Source: Hydractinia symbiolongicarpus (taxonomy: Eukaryota > Cnidaria > Hydrozoa > Anthoathecata > Hydractiniidae). From it: a stretch of DNA of 64,000 nt. Within the stretch, counting starts at the first letter, position 1; every line of letters starts with the position of its first letter. The stretch covers positions 29,142,001 to 29,206,000 of the forward strand of contig NC_079884.1 of assembly GCF_029227915.1 (NCBI RefSeq), given 5' to 3'. This document shows, in pieces, positions 23,434-35,802 of the stretch. The notes below the pieces were generated by a model. That model was not told the origin of the DNA. It saw only the letters and a list, made by a program, of their open reading frames with translations, and did no database searches. The position numbers and the translations under genes were made by a program.

Positions 23434-26400
23434 TTACTAGGTTGCATCGCTTTTAACAGTGAAACGATTGACTGTGGGACTTAATTGAACTGACTTTGGA
23501 CTTTGACCTTATGAATGTGATAAATGAGGCAGTTTGCCTCCAAGAAGTAACATTCTTCTTAATTTGACATGATTGCTGGAACTCAGCGATTACACTGAGC
23601 GCTGTGGTAGCGCTTTATTAAAAAATTAAGATAAATAAGTCATTTTAACTGTGGCACCAATCCTAGCCGGTAGTTCGCGCTGAAGAAATAGAGACAGTTT
23701 AAAAAACTACATTTCATTTACTTTCTAACGGTGTCAATCCATTTGAGTTACAACGGTTGCGTCACATATTCGTACCAACATGTATTTAGCGATATTTCTC
23801 CTCTATTACTAGGTTGCATCGCTTTTAACAGTGAAACGATTGACTGTGGGACTTAATTGAACTGATTTTGGACTGTAACCTTATAAATGCGAAATTGAGA
23901 CAATTGGACTTCAAGAAATAACATTCTTCTTACTTTGACATGATCGCCGAAACTCAGCGATTACATTGGGCGCTGTGGTAGCGATTCATTTAAAAATTAA
24001 GATAAAAAATTCAGTTTTTACTGTGGGACCAATCCTAGCCGTTAGCTCGCGCTGAAGAAACAGAGACAGTTTAAAAAACTACATTTCATTTACTTTCTAA
24101 CGGTGTCAATCCATTTGAGTTACAACGGTTGCGTCACATATTCGTACCAACATGTATTTAGCGATATTTCTCCTCTATTACTAGGTTGCATCGCTTTTAA
24201 CAGTGAAACGATTGACTGTGGGACTTAATTGAACTGATTTTGGACTGTAACCTTATAAATGCGAAATTGAGACAATTGGACTTCAAGAAATAACATTCTT
24301 CTTACTTTGACATGATCGCCGAAACTCAGCGATTACATTGGGCGCTGTGGTAGCGATTCATTTAAAAATTAAGATAAAAAATTCAGTTTTTACTGTGGGA
24401 CCAATCCTAGCAGTTAGCTCGCGCTGAAGAAACAGAGACATTCTAAAAAACTACATTTCATTTACTTTCTAACGGTGTCAGTCCGTTTAAGTTACAACGG
24501 TTCTGTCACATATTCGTACCAACATGTATTTAGTGATTTTCTTCCGATATTACTAGGTTGCATCGGTTTTAACAGTGAAACGATTGACTGTGGGACTTAA
24601 TTGAACTAACTTTGGACTGTGACCTGATAAATGTAATAAATGAGACAATTGGTCTCCAAGAAGTAACATTCTTCTTAATTTGACATGATTACCGGACTCA
24701 GGCATTACACTGGGCGCTGTAGTAGCGCTCCATTTAAAAATTTAGATAAATAAATCATTTTTACTGTGGGAACAATCCTAGCCGTTAGCGCGCGCAGAAA
24801 ATATAGAGACAGTTTCAAAAACTGCATTTCATTGACTTTATAACGGTGTCAATCTGTTTGAGTTAAAACGGTTGCGTCACATATTCGTACTAACATGTAT
24901 TTAGCGATATTTTTCCTCTATTACCAGGTTGCATCGCTTTTAACAGTGAAACGATTGACTGTGGGACTTAATTGAACTGATTTTGGACTGTAACCTTTTA
25001 TATGTGAAAGTGAGACAATTGTACTTCAAGAAATAACATTCTTCTTACATTGACATGATTGTCGAAACTCAGCGATTACACCGGGCGCTGTGGTAGCGAT
25101 TCATTTAAAAATTAAGATAAAAAATTCAGTTTTTACTGTGGGACCAATCCTAGCAGTTAGCTCGCGCTGAAGAAATAGAGACAGTTTAAAAAACTACATT
25201 TCATTTACTTTCTAACGGTGTCAGTCCGTTTAAGTTACAACGGTTCTGTCACATATTCGTACCAACATGCATTTAGTGATTTTCTTCCGATATTACTTAG
25301 TTGTATCGCTTTTAACAGTGAAACGATTGACTGTGGGACTTAATTGAACTAACTTTGGACTGTGACCTGATAAATGTAATAAATGAGACAATTGGTCTCC
25401 AAGAAATAACATTCTTCTTAACTTGATATGATTGTGGGAACTCAGCGATTACACTAGACCTCGTGGTAGCGCTCCATTTAAAAATTTAGATAAATAAGTC
25501 ATTTTTACTGTGGCACCAATCCTAGCCGTTAGTTCGCGCTGAAGAAATAGGTACAGTTCCAAAGACTGCATTTCATTGACTTTCTATCGGTATAAATCCA
25601 TATATCCATAAATCCACATACTCGTACCAACATGTATTTAGCGATAGTATTCAGATATTACTAGGTTGCATGGATTTTAACAGTGAAACGATTGACTGTG
25701 GGACTTAATTGAACTGATTTTGGACTTTGACCTTATAAATGTGATAAATGAGGCAGTTTGACTACAAGAAATAACATTCTTCTTAATTTAAAATGATTGC
25801 CGGACTCAGGCATTACACTGGGCGCTGTAGTAGCGCTTCATTTAAAAAATTAGATAAATAAGTCATTTTTACTGTGGGACCAATCCTAGCCATTAGCCCG
25901 CGCTGAAAATATAGAGACAGTTTCAAAAACTACATTTCATTGACTTTATAACGGTGTCAATCTGTTTGAGTTACAACGGTTGCGTCACATATTCGTACCA
26001 ACATGTATTTAGCGATATTTTTCCTCTATTACTAGGTTGCATCGCTTTTAACAGTGAAACGATTGACTGTGGGACTTAATTGAACTGATTTTGGACTGTA
26101 ACCTTTTAAATGTGAAAGTGAGACAATTGGACTTCAAGAAATAACATTCTTCTTACATTGACATGATTGCCGAAACTCAGCGATTACACTGGGCGCTGTG
26201 GTAGCGATTCATTTAAAAATTAAGATAAAAAATTCAGTTTTTACTGTGGGACCAATCCTAGCAGTTAGCTCGCGCTGAAGAAATAGAGACAGTTTCAAAA
26301 ACTACATTTCATTTACTTTTTAACGGTGTCAGTCCGTTTAAGTTACAACGGTTCTGTCACACATTCGTACCAACATGTATTTAGTGATTTTCTTCCGATA
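23434..26400 (+). repeat. Tandem 8-monomer duplication, copy 2 (2967 bp)
   Basis: This is the direct tandem copy of the preceding unit. After about 26458 it leaves the copy-1 sequence (GAACTAACTTTGG in place of GAACTGACTTTGG) and continues as the counterpart of 19400 onward. The monomer at 23400 is the junction hybrid: its head matches 26367 and its tail matches 20433. This is the pattern left by one unequal crossover eight monomers out of register. Confidence 0.93.
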
Positions 26401-28849
26401 TTACTAGGTTGCATCGCTTTTAACAGTGAAACGATTGACTGTGGGACTTAATTGAACTAACTTTGGACTGTGACCTGATAAATGTAATAAATGAGACAAT
26501 TGGTCTCCAAGAAATAACATTTTTTTTAACTTGACATGATTGTGGGAACTCCGCGATTACACTAGACCGCGTGGTAGCGCTACATTTAAAAATTTAGATA
26601 AATAAGTCATTATTACTGTGGGACCAATCCTAGCCGTTAGCGCGCGCTGAAAATATAGAGACAGTTTCAAAAACTCTATTTCATTGACCTTCTTACAGTG
26701 TCAATCCGTTTGAGTTACAACGGTTGCGTCACATATTCGTACCAACATGTATTTAGCGATAGTATTCGGATATTACTAGGTTGCATCGCTTTTAACAGTG
26801 AAACGATTGATTCTGGGATTTAATTGAACTGATTTTGGACAGTGACCTTATAAATGTTATAAGTGAGACAATTGGACTCAAAGAAATAACATTCTTCTTA
26901 ACTTGACATGATTGTGGGAACTCAGCGATTACACTGGACCCCTGTAGCGCTGCATTTAAAAATTTAGATAAATAAGTCATTTTTACTGTGGGACCAATCC
27001 TAGCCGTTAGTTCGCGCTGAAGAAATAGGAACAGTTCCAAAGACTACATTTCATTGACATTCTAGCGGTATAAATCCGTTTGAGTTACAACGGTTGCGTC
27101 ACATATTCGTACCAACATGTATTCAGCGATAGTATTCGGATGTTACTAGGTTGCATCGCTTTTAACAGTGAAACGATTGATTCTGGGACTTAATTGAACT
27201 GATTTTGGACTTTGACCTTATAAATGTGATAAATGAGGCAGTTTGACTACAAGAAGTAACATTCTTCTTAATTTGACATGATTGTGGGAACTCAGCGATT
27301 ACACTGAGCGCTGTGGTAGCGCTTTATTAAAAAATTAAGATAAATAAGTCATTTTTAACTGTGGCACCAATCCTAGCCGGTAGTTCGCGCTGAAGAAATA
27401 GAGAAAGTTTCAAAAACCACATTTCATTTACTTTCTAACGGTGTCAATCCGTTTGAGTTACAACGGTTGCGTCATATAGTCGTACCAACATGTATTTAGC
27501 GATATTTTTCCTCTATTACTAGGTTGCATCGCTTTTAACAGTGAAACGATTGACTGTTGGACTTAATTGAACTGACTTTGGATTTTGACCTTATGAATGT
27601 GATAAATGAGGCAGTTTGCCTACAAGAAGTAACATTCTTCTTAATTTGACATGATTGCTGGAACTCAGCGATTACACTGAGCGCTGTGGTAGCGCTTTAT
27701 TAAAAAATTAAGATAAATAAGTCATTTTAACTGTGGCACCAATCCTAGCCGGTAGTTCGCGCTGAAGAAATATTGACAGTTTCAAAAACTACATTTCATT
27801 TACTTTCTAACGGTGTCAATCCATTTGAGTTACAACGGTTGCGTCACATATTCGTACCAACATGTATTTAGCGATATTTCTCCTCTATTACTGGGTTGCA
27901 TCGCTTTTAACAGTGAAACGATTGACTGTGGGACTTAATTGAACTGATTTTGGACTGTAACCTTATAAATGCGAAATTGAGACAATTGGACTTCAAGAAA
28001 TAACATTCTTCTTACTTTGACATGATCGCCGAAACTCAGCGATTACATTGGGCGCTGTGGTAGCGATTCATTTAAAAATTAAGATAAAAAATTCAGTTTT
28101 CACTGTGGGACCAATCCTAGCCGTTAGCTCGCGCTGAAGAAACAGAGACAGTTTAAAAAACTACATTTCATTTACTTTCTACCGGTGTCAGTCCGTTTAA
28201 GTTACAACGGTTCTGTCACATATTCGTACCAACATGTATTTAGTGATTTTCTTCCGATATTACTAGGTTGCATCGGTTTTAACAGTGAAACGATTGACTG
28301 TGGGACTTAAATGAACTAACTTTGGACTGTGACCTGATAAATGTAATAAATGAGACAATTGGATTCCAAGAAGTAACATTCTTCTTAATTTGACATGATT
28401 ACCGGACTCAGGCATTACACTGGGCGCTGTAGTAGCGCTCCATTTAAAAATTTAGATAAATAAATCATTTTTACTGTGGGAACAATCCTAGCCGTTAGTG
28501 CGCGCAGAAAATTATAGAGACAGTTTCAAAAACTGCATTTCATTGACTTTATAACAGTGTCAATCTGTTTGAGTTAAAACGGTTGCGTCACATATTCGTA
28601 CTAACATGTATTTAGCGATATTTTTCCTCTATTACCAGGTTGCATCGCTTTTAACAGTTAAACGATTGACTGTGGGACTTAATTGAACTGATTTTGGACT
28701 GTAACCTTTTAAATGTGAAAGTAAGACAATTGTACTTCAAGAAATAACATTCTTCTTACATTGACATGATTGTCGAAACTCAGCGATTACACCGGGCGTT
28801 GTGGTAGCGATTCATTTAAAAATTAAGATAAAAAATTCAGTTTTTACTG
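26367..28849 (+). repeat. Third, diverged relative of 19316-22160, one monomer shorter
   Basis: Starts 26367, 26739, 27109, 27482, 28226 and 28598 pair with 19316, 19688, 20060, 20433, 21549 and 21920. The offset is 7051, then 7049, then 6677 bp. The drop of 372 bp arises because the pair 20805/21177 is represented by one monomer (27854). Shared markers are CTCCGCGATTACACTAGACCGCG, GTTTGCCT, GATCGCCG, GCATCGGTTTT and the CGTACTAACATG start. Divergence is clearly higher than between the two 2967-bp copies. Confidence 0.85.
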
Positions 28850-28969
28850 TGGCACCAATCCTAGCCGGTAGTTCGCGCTGAAGAAATAGAGACAGTTTCA
28901 AAAACTACATTTCATTTACTTTCTAACGGTGTCAATCCATTTGAGTTACAACGGTTGCGTCACATATTC

Positions 28970-29342
28970 GTACCAACATGTATTTAGCGATATTTCTCCT
29001 CTATTACTAGGTTGCATGGCTTTTAACAGTGAAACGATTGACTGTGGGACTTAATTGAACTGATTTTGGACTTTGACCTTATAAATGTGATAAATGAGGC
29101 AGTTTGACTACAAGAAGTAACATTCTTCTTAATTTGACATGATTGCTGGAACTCAGCGATTACACTGGGCGCTGTGGTAGCGCTCTATTACAAAATTAAG
29201 ATAAATAAGTCATTTTTAACTGTGGCACCAATCCTAGCCGGTAGTTCGCGCTGAAGAAATAGGAACAGTTCCAAAGACTACATTTCATTGACATTCTAGC
29301 GGTATAAATCCGTTTGAGTTACAACGGTTGCGTCACATATTC
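28970..29342 (+). repeat. Hybrid monomer at the boundary to the A-E block
   Basis: The head (GCGATATTTCTCCTCTATTACTAGG) matches the 20805/27854 class, but it changes at GCATGGCTTTT to type A sequence. The tail (GGAACAGTTCCAAAG, ACATTCTAGCGGTATAAATCC) belongs to a third class seen at 26739. This monomer marks the switch from one homogenised block to another. Confidence 0.75.
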
Positions 29343-30825
29343 ATACCAACATGTATTTAGCGATAGTATTCGGATATTACTAGGTTGCATCGCTTTTAAC
29401 AGTGAAACGATTGACTGTGGGACTTAATTGAACTGATTTTAGACTTTGACCTTATAAATGTGATAAATGAGGCAGTTTGACTACAAGAAGTAACATTCTT
29501 CTTAATTTGACATGATTGCTGGAACTCAGCGATTACACTGAGCGCTGTGGTAGCGCTTTATTAAGGAATTAAGATAAGTAAGTCATTTTTAACTGTGGCA
29601 CCAATCCTAGCCGGTAGTTCGCGCCGAAGAAATAGAGGCAGTTTCAAAAACTACATTTCATTGATTTTCTAACCTTGTCAATCCGTTTGAGCTACAACGG
29701 TTGCGTCACATATTCGTACCAACATGTATTTAGCGATAGTATTGGGATATTACTAGGTTGCATCGCTTTTAACAGTGAAACGATTGACTGTGGGACTTAA
29801 TTGAACTGATTTTTGACTTTGACCTTATAAATGTGATAAGTGAGCCAGTTTGACTACAAGAATTAACATTCTTATTAATCTGACATGATTGCTGGAACTC
29901 AGCGATTACACTGGGCGCTGTGCTAGCGTTTTCTTTAAAAATTATGATAAATAAGTCTTTTCTTACTGTGCGACCAATCCTAGACGTTGCTTCGCGCTAA
30001 AGAAATAGGAACAGTTTCAAAGACTACATTTCATTGACTTTCTGGCGGTATCAATCCGTTTGAGTTACAAAGGTTCCGTCACATATTCGTACCAACATGT
30101 ATTTAGCGATAGTATTTGGATATTACTAGGTTGCATCCCTTTTAACAGTGAAACGTTTGACTGTGGGACTTAATTGAACTGACTTTGGACTATGACCTTA
30201 TAAATGTGATAAGTGAGCCATTTTGACTACAAGAAATAACATTCTTATTAGTCTGACATGATTGCTGGATCTTAGCGATTACTGTGGGCGCTGTGCTAGC
30301 GTTTTCTTTAAAAATTAAGATAAATAAGTCTTTTTTCACAGTGGGACCAATCCTAGCCGTTAGTTCGCGCTGAAGAAATAGAGACAGTTTCAAAAACTAT
30401 ATTTCATTGACTGTCTAACGGTGTAAATCCGTTTAAGTTACAACGGTTGCGTCACATATTCGTACCAACATGTATTTAGTGATTTTCTTCCGATATTATT
30501 AAGTTGCATCGCTTTTAACAGTGAAACAATTGACTGTGGGACTTAATTGAACTAACTTTGGACTGTGACCTGATAAATGTGATAAATGAGACAATTGGAC
30601 TCCAAGAAATAACATTCTTCTTATTTTGACATGATTTTGGGAACTCAGCGATTACACTGGACCCTGTGGTAGGGTTCATTTAAAAATTTAGATAAATAAG
30701 TCATTTTTACTGTGGCACCAATCCTAGCCGTTAGTTCGCGCTGAAGAAATAGGTACAGTTCCAAAGACTACATTTCATTGACTTTCTATCGGTATAAATC
30801 CATATATCCATAAATCCACATATTC
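29343..30825 (+). repeat. Four-monomer HOR derivative (A/B hybrid, C, D, E)
   Basis: Starts are 29343, 29716, 30089 and 30462. The first monomer has an A-like left part and a B-like right part (ATTAAGGAATTAAG, GCGCCGAAGAAATAGAGGCAG). It is followed by C (GTATTGGG), D (CATCCCTTTT) and E (364 bp). This is a second, independent four-monomer derivative of the same length (1483 bp) as 1-1483 but with the crossover in a different pair, A/B rather than B/C. Confidence 0.88.
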
Positions 30826-33800
30826 GTACCAACATGTATTTAGCGATAGTATTCGGATATTACTAGGTTGCGTGGCTTTTAACAGTGAAACGATTGACTG
30901 TGGGACTTAATTGAAATGATTTTGGACTTTGACCTTATAAATGTGATAAATGAGGCAGTTTGACTACAAGAAGTAACATTCTTCTTAATTTGACATGATT
31001 GCTGGAACTCAGCGATTACACTGGGCGCTGTGGTAGCGCTTTAATACAACATTAAGATAAATAAGTAATTTTTAACTGTGGCACCAATCCTAGCCGGTAG
31101 TTCGCGCTGAAGAAATAGAGACAGTTTCAAAAACTACATTTTATTGATTTTCTAACTTTGTCAATCCGTTTGAGTTACAACGGTTGCGTCACAAAGTCGT
31201 ACCAACATGTATTTAGTGATTTTCTTCCGATATTACTAGGTTGCATAGCTTTTAACAGTGAAACGATTGACTCTGGGACTTAATTGAACTGATTTTTGAC
31301 TTTGACCTTATAAATGTGATAAGTGAGCCAGTTTGACTACAAGAATTAACATTCTTATTAATCTGACATGATTGCTGGAACTCAGCGATTACACTGGGCG
31401 CTGTGCTAGCGTTTTCTTTAAAAATTATGATAAATAAGTCTTTTCTTACTGTGCGACCAATCCTAGCCGTTGCTTCGCGCTAAAGAAATAGGAACAGTTT
31501 CAAAGACTACATTTCATTGACTTTCTGGCGGTATCAATCCGTTTGAGTTACAACGGTTCCGTCACATATTCGTACCAACATGTATTTAGCGATAGTATTT
31601 GGATATTACTAGGTTGCATCCCTTTTAACAGTGAAACGTTTGACTGTGGGACTTAATTGAACTGACTTTGGACTATGACCTTATAAATGTGATAAGTGAG
31701 CCATTTTGACTACAAGAAATAACATTCTTATTAGTCTGACATGATTGCTGGATCTTAGCGATTACTGTGGGCGCTGTGCTAGCGTTTTCTTTAAAAATTA
31801 AGATAAATAAGTCTTTTTTCACAGTGGGACCAATCCTAGCCGTTAGCTCGCGCTGAAGAAATAGAGACAGTTTCAAAAACTATATTTCATTGACTGTCTA
31901 ACGGTGTAAATCCGTTTAAGTTACAACGGTTGCGTCACATATTCGTACCAACATGTATTTAGTGATTTTCTTCCGATATTATTAAGTTGCATCGCTTTTA
32001 ACAGTGAAACAAATGACTGTGGGACTTAATTGAACTAACTTTGGACTGTGACCTGATAAATGTGATAAATGAGACAATTGGACTCCAAGAAATAACATTC
32101 TTCTTATTTTGACATGATTTTGGGAACTCAGCGATTACACTGGACCCTGTGGTAGTGTTCATTTAAAAATTTCGATAAATAAGTCATTTTTACTGTGGCA
32201 CCAATCCTAGCCGTTAGTTCGCGCTGAAGAAATAGGTACAGTTCCAAAGACTACATTTCATTGACTTTCTATCGGTATAAATCCATATATCCATAAATCC
32301 ACATATTCGTACCAACATGTATTTAGCGATAGTATTCGGATATTACTAGGTTGCATGGCTTTTAACAGTGAAACGATTGACTGTGGGACTTAATTGAACT
32401 GATTTTGGACTTTGACCTTATAAATGTGATAAATGAGGCAGTTTGACTACAAGAAGTAACATTCTTCTTAATTTGACATGATTGCTGGAACTCAGCGATT
32501 ACACTGGGCGCTGTGGTAGCGCTTTATTACAAAATTAAGATAAATAAGTAATTTTTAACTGTGGCACCAATCCTAGCCGGTAGTTCGCGCTGAAGAAATA
32601 GAGACAGTTTCAAAAACTACATTTTATTGATTTTCTAACTTTGTCAATCCGTTTGAGTTACAACGGTTGCGTCACATATTCGTACCAACATGTATTTAGT
32701 GATTTTCTTCCGATATTACTAGGTTGCATCGCTTTTAACAGTGAAACGATTGACTCTGGGACTTAATTGAACTGATTTTGAACTGTGACCTTATAAATGT
32801 TATAAGTGAGACAATTGGACTCCAAGAAGTAACATTCTTCTTAATTTGACATGATAGCTGGAACTCAGCGATTACACTGAGCGCTGTGGTAGCGCTTTAT
32901 TAAGGAATTAAGATAAATAAGTCATTTTTAATTGTGGCACCAATCCTAGCCGGTAGTTCGCGCCGAAGAAATAGAGGCAGTTTCAAAAACTACATTTCAT
33001 TGATTTTCTAACCTTGTCAATCCGTTTGAGCTACAACGGTTGCGTCACATATTCGTACCAACATGTATTTAGCGATAGTATTGGGATATTACTAGGTTGC
33101 ATCGCTTTTAACAGTGAAACGATTGACTGTGGGACTTAATTGAACTGATTTTTGACTTTGACCTTATAAATGTGATAAGTGAGCCAGTTTGACTACAAGA
33201 ATTAACATTCTTATTAATCTGACATGATTGCTGGAACTCAGCGATTACACTGGGCGCTGTGCTAGCGTTTTCTTTAAAAATTATGATAAATAAGTCTTTT
33301 CTTACTGTGCGACCAATCCTAGCGGTTGCTTCGCGCTAAAGAAATAGGAACAGTTTCAAAGACTACATTTCATTGACTTTCTGGCGGTATCAATCCGTTT
33401 GAGTTACAACGGTTCCGTCACATATTCGTACCAACATGTATTTAGCGATAGTATTTGGATATTACTAGGTTGCATCCCTTTTAACAGTGAAACGTTTGAC
33501 TGTGGGACTTAATTGAACTGACTTTGGACTATGACCTTATAAATGTGATAAGTGAGCCATTTTGACTACAAGAAATAACATTCTTATTAGTCTGACATGA
33601 TTGCTGGATCTTAGCGATTACTGTGGGCGCTGTGCTAGCGTTTTCTTTAAAAATTAAGATAAATAAGTCTTTTTTCACAGTGGGACCAATCCTAGCCGTT
33701 AGCTCGCGCTGAAGAAATAGAGACAGTTTCAAAAACTATATTTCATTGACTGTCTAACGGTGTAAATCCGTTTAAGTTACAACGGTTGCGTCACATATTC

Positions 33801-35802
33801 GTACCAACATGTATTTAGTGATTTTCTTCCGATATTATTAAGTTGCATCGCTTTTAACAGTGAAACAATTGACTGTGGGACTTAATTGAACTAACTTTGG
33901 ACTGTAACCTGATAAATGTGATAAATAAGACAATTGGACTCCAAGAAATAACATTCTTCTTATTTTGACATGATTTTGGGAACTCAGCGATTACACTGGA
34001 CCCTGTGGTAGTGTTCATTTAAAAATTTCGATAAATAAGTCATTTTTACTGTGGCACCAATCCTAGCCGTTAGTTCGCGCTGAAGAAATAGGTACAGTTC
34101 CAAAGACTACATTTCATTGACTTTCTATCGGTATAAATCCATATATCCATAAATCCACATATTCGTACCAACATGTATTTAGCGATAGTATTCGGATATT
34201 ACTAGGTTGCATGGCTTTTAACAGTGAAACGATTGACTGTGGGACTTAATTGAACTGATTTTGGACTTTGACCTTATAAATGTGATAAATGAGGCAGTTT
34301 GACTACAAGAAGTAACATTCTTCTTAATTTGACATGATTGCTGGAACTCAGCGATTACACTGGGCGCTGTGGTAGCGCTTTATTACAAAATTAAGATAAA
34401 TAAGTAATTTTTAACTGTGGCACCAATCCTAGCCGGTAGTTCGCGCTGAAGAAATAGAGACAGTTTCAAAAACTACATTTTATTGATTTTCTAACTTTGT
34501 CAATCCGTTTGAGTTACAACGGTTGCGTCACATATTCGTACCAACATGTATTTAGTGATTTTCTTCCGATATTACTAGGTTGCATCGCTTTTAACAGTGA
34601 AACGATTGACTCTGGGACTTAATTGAACTGATTTTGAACTGTGACCTTATAAATGTTATAAGTGAGACAATTGGACTCCAAGAAGTAACATTCTTCTTAA
34701 TTTGACATGATAGCTGGAACTCAGCGATTACACTGAGCGCTGTGGTAGCGCTTTATTAAGGAATTAAGATAAATAAGTCATTTTTAATTGTGGCACCAAT
34801 CCTAGCCGGTAGTTCGCGCCGAAGAAATAGAGGCAGTTTCAAAAACTACATTTCATTGATTTTCTAACCTTGTCAATCCGTTTGAGCTACAACGGTTGCG
34901 TCACATATTCGTACCAACATGTATTTAGCCATAGTATTGGGATATTACTAGGTTGCATCGCTTTTAACAGTGAAACGATTGACTGTGGGACTTAATTGAA
35001 CTGATTTTTGACTTTGACCTTATAAATGTGATAAGTGAGCCAGTTTGACTACAAGAATTAACATTCTTATTAATCTGACATGATTGCTGGAACTCAGCGA
35101 TTACACTGGGCGCTGTGCTAGCGTTTTCTTTAAAAATTATGATAAATAAGTCTTTTCTTACTGTGCGACCAATCCTAGCCGTTGCTTCGCGCTAAAGAAA
35201 TAGGAACAGTTTCAAAGACTACATTTCATTGACTTTCTGGCGGCATCAATCCGTTTGAGTTACAACGGTTCCGTCACATATTCGTACCAACATGTATTTA
35301 GCGATAGTATTCGGATATTACTAGGTTGCATCCCTTTTAACAGTGAAACGTTTGACTGTGGGACTTAATTGAACTGACTTTGGATTATGACCTTATAAAT
35401 GTGATAAGTGAGCCAGTTTGACTACAAGAAATAACATTCTTATTAGTCTGACATGATTGCTGGATCTCAGCGATTACTGTGGGCGCTGTGCTAGCGTTTT
35501 CTTTAAAAATTAAGATAAATAAGTCTTTTTTCACAGTGGGACCAATCCTAGCCGTTAGTTCGCGCTGAAGAAATAGAGACAGTTTCAAAAACTATATTTC
35601 ATTGACTGTCTAACGGTGTCAATCCGTTTAAGTTACAACGGTTGCGTCACATATTCGTACCAACATGTATTTAGCGATAGTATTCGGATATTACTAGGTT
35701 GCGTCGCTTTTAACAGTGAAACGTTTGACTGTGGGACTTAATTGAACTGACTTTGGACTTTGACCTTATAAATGTGATAAATGAGCCAGTTTGACTACAA
35801 GA
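30826..35802 (+). repeat. Long duplication, right copy (partner 1-4977)
   Basis: Contents in order: four-monomer unit 30826-32308 (A, B/C, D, E), five-monomer unit 32309-34164, then A (34165), B (34538), C (34911), D (35284) and the start of 35657. It is collinear with 1-4977 at offset 30825. After about 35803 this copy has AAGAAATAACATTCTTATTAATC while the left copy has AAGAAGTAACATTCTTCTTAATT. Confidence 0.92.

Larger units (their letters stand above)
18227..29342 (+). repeat. Satellite block with nested 8- and 19-monomer duplications
   Basis: Monomer starts: 18227, 18600, 18944, 19316, 19688, 20060, 20433, 20805, 21177, 21549, 21920, 22292, 22657, 23028, 23400, 23772, 24144, 24516, 24887, 25259, 25624, 25995, 26367, 26739, 27109, 27482, 27854, 28226, 28598, 28970. 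Two copies of an E-type monomer (22292 and 25259, 365 bp each) are followed by A-like monomers with CATGGCTTT or CATGGATTT, so this block has exchanged sequence with the A-E block. No unique sequence is present. Confidence 0.9.

Noticed and set aside
26792-27040. Minus-strand 82-residue open frame
   Set aside because: Same satellite frame with a TTG start in a slightly variant monomer; chance absence of stops.
1-35802. The 30,825-bp-spaced duplication as an assembly error
   Set aside because: It cannot be excluded from sequence alone, but the four point differences and the different flanking sequence after 4977/35802 argue for two real copies, so it is reported as a finding.
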